10,615 nt of DNA from Spartobacteria bacterium (GTDB lineage: Bacteria > Verrucomicrobiota > Verrucomicrobiae > Chthoniobacterales > UBA6821), in contig PLEU01000136.1 in NCBI GenBank assembly GCA_003136515.1, positions 2,053-12,667 on the forward strand, written 5' to 3'. Both the position numbers and the translations under genes were made by a program. Position 1 is the first letter of the stretch, and each line of letters begins with the position of its first letter. The notes beneath the pieces are model-generated. The model made no database searches. It had not been told where the DNA came from and saw nothing but the letters and a program-made list of their open reading frames with translations. Shown here one piece after another: positions 5,858-10,615 of the stretch.

Positions 5858-8800
5858 AAAAGATTTTTAACCACCCATTGCGTGACACCAAGCCGACGAG
5901 CTGGAGAACAGAAGGAGAGCGGATTAACTCAGCGGATTTTGCAGAAAATCTCGCCCGTGAATTTCCGACAGGCTCCGGCCATCTGAGTCAGGAAGAATCG
6001 CAGGAAATAGAGGGTCTTACGCGGCGCAATTTTGTACGCCTCATGGGTGCCGCTACTGCCCTTGCGAGCGGAGGTCTGGCAGCCTGCCGTCGTCCCGAGG
6101 CCCATCTTGTTCCCTTTACCAAGAGTGCCGAATGGACGATACCCGGCAAATTCCTTTATTATGCCAGTGCCATGCCGAGCCCGGCGGGCGCGGTGCCGCT
6201 GACCATCACCACTAGCGATGGCCGCCCGACCAAGATCGAGGGAAATCCGATTCATCCGGTCAGCAACGGGGCAACAGACGCTTTTGCCCAAGCCTCCATT
6301 CTCGATCTCTACGATCCGAATCGCTCCAAGGAGATCCTCCTTGAATCCGCTCCAGTCACCCGGGCTGATCTTGATGACCTGTTGGCTAAAATTCGTACCA
6401 CAGCTGCTGGCAATGGCGGCGAGGGGCTTGCAATTCTGGTCGCTAAGGAGAGTTCTCCCTCAGTCGGGCGTCTTCGTGCTTCGCTCGCCCTGCAGTTCCC
6501 CAAGTTGCTCTGGTTTGAGGATGAGGCGATTTCTTCGCGAGAAGAGGAGGCTGTTTTTAATGCGCTGCTTGGACCAGGTATCCGTCCGGCATATGACTTT
6601 GAAAAGGCCGATTTGATCCTCTCGCTCGGGAGTGACTTTTTGAATCCCTCGATCAGCGGACTTGGCTTTGCCAAGGGCTTTGCCAAGCGACGGAACCCCG
6701 ATCAGCCAATGAACAGGCTTTACGTGGTGGAGAATCATTTTTCTCTCACCGGAGGCATGGCTGACCACCGCCTCCGTGTCCGCGCAAGCGAGATCGGGGG
6801 TTTCGCGGCAGCCTTGGCCAAGGTGATTGCTGACAAAAGTGGTGATACTGATCTCAAGGCCCTTGCCGCAGCCTATCCAGTCGGCAGCGCTACATTTGAT
6901 CCTGACTGGATCAAGGGAGTCGCTGACGATCTGATTGCTGCGAAGGGAAAGAGCATCGTCATTGCGGGAGAACAACGGGGTGCTGCCGTTCAGGTTCTGG
7001 TGATCGGGATCAATAATGCCTTGGGTAATCTTGGCTCAACCATTTCCGCTGCCCGGACAGACTCGAAGCCTGCCGATGGCATCGCCGAACTTGCCAAGGT
7101 AATCGGGGCAGGAGAAGTTCAGTCTCTGCTGATCCTTGGAGGAAATCCGGTTTATACTGCAACATCGGAACTAAACTTCCCAAACTTGCTGGCACGAGTT
7201 CCCCAGACGCTTCATCTCTCGATGTTTGTCGACGAGACCAGCAAGGTTACTCACTGGCATGCGCCCGCTGCCCACTATTTGGAAAGTTGGGGTGATACCC
7301 GCTCGGTGGACGGCACCATTTGCCCGATTCAGCCAATGATCCTTCCGCTCTGGAACGGAATATCCGAGTTGGAAATTCTTGCCTCTCTTGCGGGCGAGAA
7401 AGTGGATGGCCTCACCATCGTCAAGAAGACCTTCGATTCGATCCCTCAGGACCATCTGACATCTCCATGGAGCTCCACTTTGCGGAATGGATTCCTGGAT
7501 GGTTCTGCATGGTCCGTATCTAAACCAACATTCAATCAGTCTGCTGCAGTCCAGATTATCGAGGAAGCGAAACCATCAGAACCATCTGATTTCGAACTGG
7601 TCTTCCTGCCGAGTTCCAGTGTGGGTGATGGCCGCTATGCAGGAAATTCCTGGCTCCAGGAGACCCCTGACTTTGTGACCAAGCTGGTCTGGGACAATGC
7701 TGCCCTCTTCAGCCCCGCTGATGCTGCCAAGCTCGGCATCAAGGATGGTGACATGGTGAAGCTCACCGCCGGTGATCGCTCGGTGGAGATCGCTGCCCTT
7801 GTAGCTTCTGGTCATGCCGATGGCTCGGTTAGTGCCGCGCTTGGCTATGGCCGTCGCGGCGTTTCCCACGTCATGGAGAAGGTCGGCTTCGATGTCTATC
7901 CGCTCCGCGATTCCGCGACGCTCTGTTACCGCACCGGCGTCCAGGTGGAGAAGATTCCGGGATCTTACTCTTTTGCCCGGACGCAAGAGCACCAGAACAT
8001 GGAAGGGCGCAATATTGCCCGTGAGGGGACGATTGATCAGTTCCAGAAACAGCCTGAATTTGCCGCAGAGATGGATGGCGAACTGCCAGCGCCCGTTTCG
8101 ATCTATCCCAATCCCCCCTTCACTTCCGACCTGCAGTGGGGTCTCTCCTTTGACCTCAACACATGTACTGGCTGCAACGCCTGCGTGGTTGCCTGCCAAG
8201 CTGAGAACAATGTTCCTGTTGTGGGCAAGGATCAGGTGCGCCGAGGCCGGGACATGGCCTGGATTCGCATTGATCGGTGGTTTGCCAGTGCCGATCACAG
8301 CGATGCAAATGTTGAGATGATCCCGATGGGCATCATGTGCCAGCAATGCGAAAGTGCTCCCTGCGAGGCAGTGTGTCCGGCTAATGCAACCGTGCACAGT
8401 GAGGAGGGCCTGAACCTGATGGCCTACAACCGCTGCATCGGCACCCGTTACTGTGCGAACAATTGCCCATGGAAGGTGCGCCGATTCAATTATTTCGATT
8501 ACAACGACCGACCGCTTGACGAATTGTATAAAGGGCCGCTTGCGCACAAAGGTATGGCTGAGAGCCTTCAGATGGCGAAGAATCCAAATGTCACCGTCCG
8601 GATGCGTGGAGTGATGGAGAAGTGCACATTCTGTATTCAGCGGATCGAGGAGGCCAAAATCGGTCGATCCGTCAGAGCGGGTGCCAGTGATGTTACCAAG
8701 ACACCACTTCCTGTTTTCAAGAGTGCCTGCCAGCAGGCCTGTCCCTCTGAGTCGATTGTCTTTGGCAATATTGCCGATTCAGAGAGTGCCGTCTCCAAGC

Positions 8801-8949
8801 TCAAGAATAACGCCCGCACCTACACCTCTCTGAGCTATCTGCATACGCGTCCGCGTGTGACCTACATGGCAAGGATTCGCAATCCCAACCCCGCGATGCC
8901 TAGCGCTGATCTCGTCGGCGCCGCCAACCGTGATTCTCAGCCAGCCTAA
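5854..8949 (+). CDS. actB: Alternative complex III subunit ActB, molybdopterin-like/Fe-S fusion
   Basis: ActB is the large peripheral subunit of ACIII and relays electrons through Fe-S clusters between ActC and the hemes of ActA and ActE. The 1031-aa product begins with a ~55-residue N-region and a Tat-like leader (RRNFVRLMGAA, twin Arg at 57-58) ending in LAAC with Cys78, a possible lipid-modified Cys. Residues ~80-740 resemble molybdopterin oxidoreductases (GRPTKIEGNPIHP, FAQASILDLYDPNRS); in this family that half is known not to hold molybdenum. Residues ~760-1000 form the ferredoxin-like half, with Cys motifs at 771/774/777/781, 829/832/837/841, 861/867/871 and 924/927/959/963. The 861 motif is CIGTRYC: Thr864 sits where a fourth Cys would be, matching the single [3Fe-4S] cluster known in ACIII. 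The start at 5854 overlaps actA and has a GGAGGG site. actC follows after 5 bases. Confidence 0.95.
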   Translation: MKKIFNHPLRDTKPTSWRTEGERINSADFAENLAREFPTGSGHLSQEESQEIEGLTRRNFVRLMGAATALASGGLAACRRPEAHLVPFTKSAEWTIPGKFLYYASAMPSPAGAVPLTITTSDGRPTKIEGNPIHPVSNGATDAFAQASILDLYDPNRSKEILLESAPVTRADLDDLLAKIRTTAAGNGGEGLAILVAKESSPSVGRLRASLALQFPKLLWFEDEAISSREEEAVFNALLGPGIRPAYDFEKADLILSLGSDFLNPSISGLGFAKGFAKRRNPDQPMNRLYVVENHFSLTGGMADHRLRVRASEIGGFAAALAKVIADKSGDTDLKALAAAYPVGSATFDPDWIKGVADDLIAAKGKSIVIAGEQRGAAVQVLVIGINNALGNLGSTISAARTDSKPADGIAELAKVIGAGEVQSLLILGGNPVYTATSELNFPNLLARVPQTLHLSMFVDETSKVTHWHAPAAHYLESWGDTRSVDGTICPIQPMILPLWNGISELEILASLAGEKVDGLTIVKKTFDSIPQDHLTSPWSSTLRNGFLDGSAWSVSKPTFNQSAAVQIIEEAKPSEPSDFELVFLPSSSVGDGRYAGNSWLQETPDFVTKLVWDNAALFSPADAAKLGIKDGDMVKLTAGDRSVEIAALVASGHADGSVSAALGYGRRGVSHVMEKVGFDVYPLRDSATLCYRTGVQVEKIPGSYSFARTQEHQNMEGRNIAREGTIDQFQKQPEFAAEMDGELPAPVSIYPNPPFTSDLQWGLSFDLNTCTGCNACVVACQAENNVPVVGKDQVRRGRDMAWIRIDRWFASADHSDANVEMIPMGIMCQQCESAPCEAVCPANATVHSEEGLNLMAYNRCIGTRYCANNCPWKVRRFNYFDYNDRPLDELYKGPLAHKGMAESLQMAKNPNVTVRMRGVMEKCTFCIQRIEEAKIGRSVRAGASDVTKTPLPVFKSACQQACPSESIVFGNIADSESAVSKLKNNARTYTSLSYLHTRPRVTYMARIRNPNPAMPSADLVGAANRDSQPA

Positions 8950-8954
8950 CGAGC

Positions 8955-10415
8955 ATGTCCGCATCCACCGCACAGATTTCCGACGAGAGCACGTTGACTG
9001 CCCAGAGTCCTGTGACCTCCCACGACTCAGGCCCTGAGCTTTCCGCAATCGCCCGTCCGCCGCAGGTGTTGAATAATCGCGGCCCGCTTTGGGTGACGGA
9101 TGCAGTCTGCTCCATTGTGGAGGGAAAGACCCCCCTCTGGTGGATCATCGGAATCTCAATTTCCGGAACTTTCGCTGGCATTGGCGGAGCCTGCATTCTC
9201 TATATGATTTGCACCGGCGTCGGCGTCTGGGGATCGAACAGCCCCTGCTTCTGGGCTTGGGATATCACCAACTTCATTTTCTGGGTCAGCATGGCTCATG
9301 CTGGATCGTTGATTTCAGCCTTGCTCTTCCTGACGCGCCAGAAATGGAGCATTTCGATTTCACGATCCGCCGAGGCGATGACGGTGTTCGCCATCATGTG
9401 CGCTGGCGTTTATCCGGCTATCCATATCGGGCGTGTCTGGTTCGTGTGGTTCCTTTTCCCCGTGCCGAACAATTACGGCATGTGGCCGAATTTCTCGAGC
9501 CCGCTGCTCTGGGACGTCTTTGCCGTGACCAGTTACCTGACTGTTTCCTCCCTCTTCTGGTTTGCAGGAATGATTCCTGATCTCGCTGTGCTGCGTGACC
9601 GTGCCACAACCAAGATACGCAAATTCGCCTACGGCATCGTCTCGCTCGGTTGGCTAGGTTCGGCACGTCAGTGGCGGCATTTTGAAATGATGTATGTGCT
9701 TCTTGCAGGCATCACCTCCGTGCTGGTCGTGACAGTCACGACGATTGTGTCGTCTGACTGTGCCACCTCGGTGGTTCCCGGGTGGCATGCCACGATTTTC
9801 CCTTTCTACTTCATGGTGGGTGCGGTTTATAGCGGCAGTGCTGCCGTGCTGACGCTTCTCCTCCCCCTGCGACTGGCCTACCCGCAGCTCAAAGATCTGA
9901 TTACACCTTCTCACTTGGACAAGGTGTGCAAGCTCCTCCTCTTCATGGGCTCCTGCGTTGGCTATGTTTATGTCTTCGAATTATTCACGGCTTGGTACAG
10001 CGGCAACCCGTTTGAGCGAGGCACCTTCTGGGAGCGTTTTACCGGCGGCTACAGCTGGTATGCCATCACCTGCCTCTCGATCAATCTAACTATTCCCCAG
10101 TTCTTTTGGTTCAAGAAGGTTCGTCAATGCCTCCCGCTTGTATTCGTGCTTGCGATCCTCTGCAACGTGGGCATGTGGTTTGAACGCTTTATGATCGTGA
10201 CCACGTCGCTCATCCGCGATTTCCTCCCATCCTCGTGGGGTAATTTTCATGCTACGATTGTCGATATCCTGACCGCAACGGGTACCGTCGGCATCTTCTT
10301 TACCCTTTTCCTCCTCTTCATCCGTTTTGTTCCTATTGTGAACATGAGCGAACTCAAGGCGACGCTGCCCGGATCGCAGCCCTCGCACAATCCAACCGTG
10401 GGAGGCGGTCACTAG
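8955..10415 (+). CDS. actC: Alternative complex III subunit ActC, NrfD/PsrC-like membrane protein
   Basis: ActC is the integral membrane subunit of ACIII that carries the quinol site next to the ActB Fe-S clusters. The 486-aa product has a polar N-terminal arm (~1-58), then about ten hydrophobic segments near residues 62-84, 103-126, 141-160, 183-206, 243-265, 281-305, 326-346, 367-386, 392-409 and 436-460, matching the ten helices known for ActC. Family-like stretches are WDITNFIFWVSMAHAGSLIS, VYPAIHIGRVWF, GWHATIFPFYFMVGAVYSG and GMWFERFMIV. The polar residues within helices, such as His115, His157 and Arg160, are candidates for quinol or proton handling, but which of them act is inferred only. 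The ATG at 8955 lies 5 bases after the actB stop with no clear Shine-Dalgarno sequence, so translation may be coupled. ActF is also NrfD-like, but gene order (after actB, before actD) favours ActC. Confidence 0.94.
   Translation: MSASTAQISDESTLTAQSPVTSHDSGPELSAIARPPQVLNNRGPLWVTDAVCSIVEGKTPLWWIIGISISGTFAGIGGACILYMICTGVGVWGSNSPCFWAWDITNFIFWVSMAHAGSLISALLFLTRQKWSISISRSAEAMTVFAIMCAGVYPAIHIGRVWFVWFLFPVPNNYGMWPNFSSPLLWDVFAVTSYLTVSSLFWFAGMIPDLAVLRDRATTKIRKFAYGIVSLGWLGSARQWRHFEMMYVLLAGITSVLVVTVTTIVSSDCATSVVPGWHATIFPFYFMVGAVYSGSAAVLTLLLPLRLAYPQLKDLITPSHLDKVCKLLLFMGSCVGYVYVFELFTAWYSGNPFERGTFWERFTGGYSWYAITCLSINLTIPQFFWFKKVRQCLPLVFVLAILCNVGMWFERFMIVTTSLIRDFLPSSWGNFHATIVDILTATGTVGIFFTLFLLFIRFVPIVNMSELKATLPGSQPSHNPTVGGGH
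10401..10405 (+). promoter_or_regulatory. Ribosome binding site of actD
   Basis: GGAGG inside the last codons of actC (Gly-Gly-Gly-His) lies 11 bases before the actD ATG at 10417. The spacing is slightly long but usable. Confidence 0.55.
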
Positions 10416-10416
10416 G

Positions 10417-10615
10417 ATGAACTATCTTCATAGCGATCATGAAGGGCATCATCTTCCTGTTGCCGGAGCCGTCGAGGCACCGCTCTATGCCATTGGTGCG
10501 AGGTTTGAGTCGCCTGATGCGATTGTGAAGGCCGCCGACACGCTACGGGAAAAGGGTTTCACCTGCTTCGAGAGCTTCACCCCCTATCCTGTACACGGTC
10601 TTGCGGAGGCCACGC
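10417..10615 (+). CDS. actD: Alternative complex III subunit ActD (DUF3341), 3' partial
   Basis: The frame opens one base after the actC stop and runs off the window, giving 66 complete codons. After a His-rich start (MNYLHSDHEGHHLP), residues ~22-63 show the DUF3341 N-terminal pattern: LYAIGARFESPDAIVKAAD, a short Arg/Glu/Lys stretch, GFTCFESFTPYPVHGL. In known ACIII complexes ActD is a small subunit with two membrane helices that packs against ActC; those helices would lie beyond the window end. A GGAGG site precedes the ATG. Position directly after actC agrees with the usual actABCDEF order. The call is firm despite the short visible length, because the FTPYPVHGL block is characteristic of DUF3341. 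Confidence 0.9.
   Translation, partial: MNYLHSDHEGHHLPVAGAVEAPLYAIGARFESPDAIVKAADTLREKGFTCFESFTPYPVHGLAEAT

Noticed and set aside
7576..8547. 323-codon open frame on the - strand inside actB
   Set aside because: It is antisense to the conserved Fe-S region of actB and has no domain resemblance; long antisense frames are common opposite GC-rich genes.

Overview
The window reads as ordinary chromosomal DNA from a moderately GC-rich, Gram-negative-type bacterium that respires. The best guess for the phylum is Verrucomicrobiota or a related PVC lineage. This rests on the style of the alternative complex III proteins, the Shine-Dalgarno sites in front of several genes, and a cell-wall/RNase G block next to the respiratory operon. 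No rRNA or marker gene is present, so the phylum is an inference. I see no tRNA, rRNA, CRISPR array, insertion sequence or phage gene.

Left part (1-3512): the 3' part of a class B penicillin-binding protein of the PBP2/MrdA type (its start lies before the window), then after 142 bases an RNase E/G family endoribonuclease (rng). Both are on the + strand. A 37-codon open frame that shares the rng reading frame fills most of the gap.

Middle part (3513-5197): a small membrane-anchored DUF218 (SanA/YdcF/ElyC-like) protein on the + strand, more AT-rich than its neighbours, converges on a secreted DUF192 protein on the - strand. The DUF192 signal peptide carries an 18-bp tandem duplication. A 230-base divergent intergenic region, rich in inverted repeats, separates DUF192 from the next operon.

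Right part (5198-10615): the first four genes of an alternative complex III (ACIII) operon, all + strand and tightly packed. They are actA (pentaheme cytochrome c with one membrane anchor), actB (Tat-type leader, molybdopterin-oxidoreductase-like domain fused to a ferredoxin-like Fe-S domain), actC (NrfD/PsrC-like ten-helix membrane protein) and actD (DUF3341, cut by the window end). ACIII oxidises quinol at the outer face of the cytoplasmic membrane and passes electrons through its Fe-S clusters and hemes to a cytochrome c or directly to a terminal oxidase, in place of a bc1 complex. actE, actF and perhaps oxidase genes would be expected just beyond 10615.

I did not find a convincing undescribed system. 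The points most worth a second look are the repeat-rich actA leader, the actB ribosome binding site that lies inside the last heme motif of actA, the Cys-to-Thr change in one ActB cluster motif, the duplicated signal peptide, and the small frame ahead of rng.
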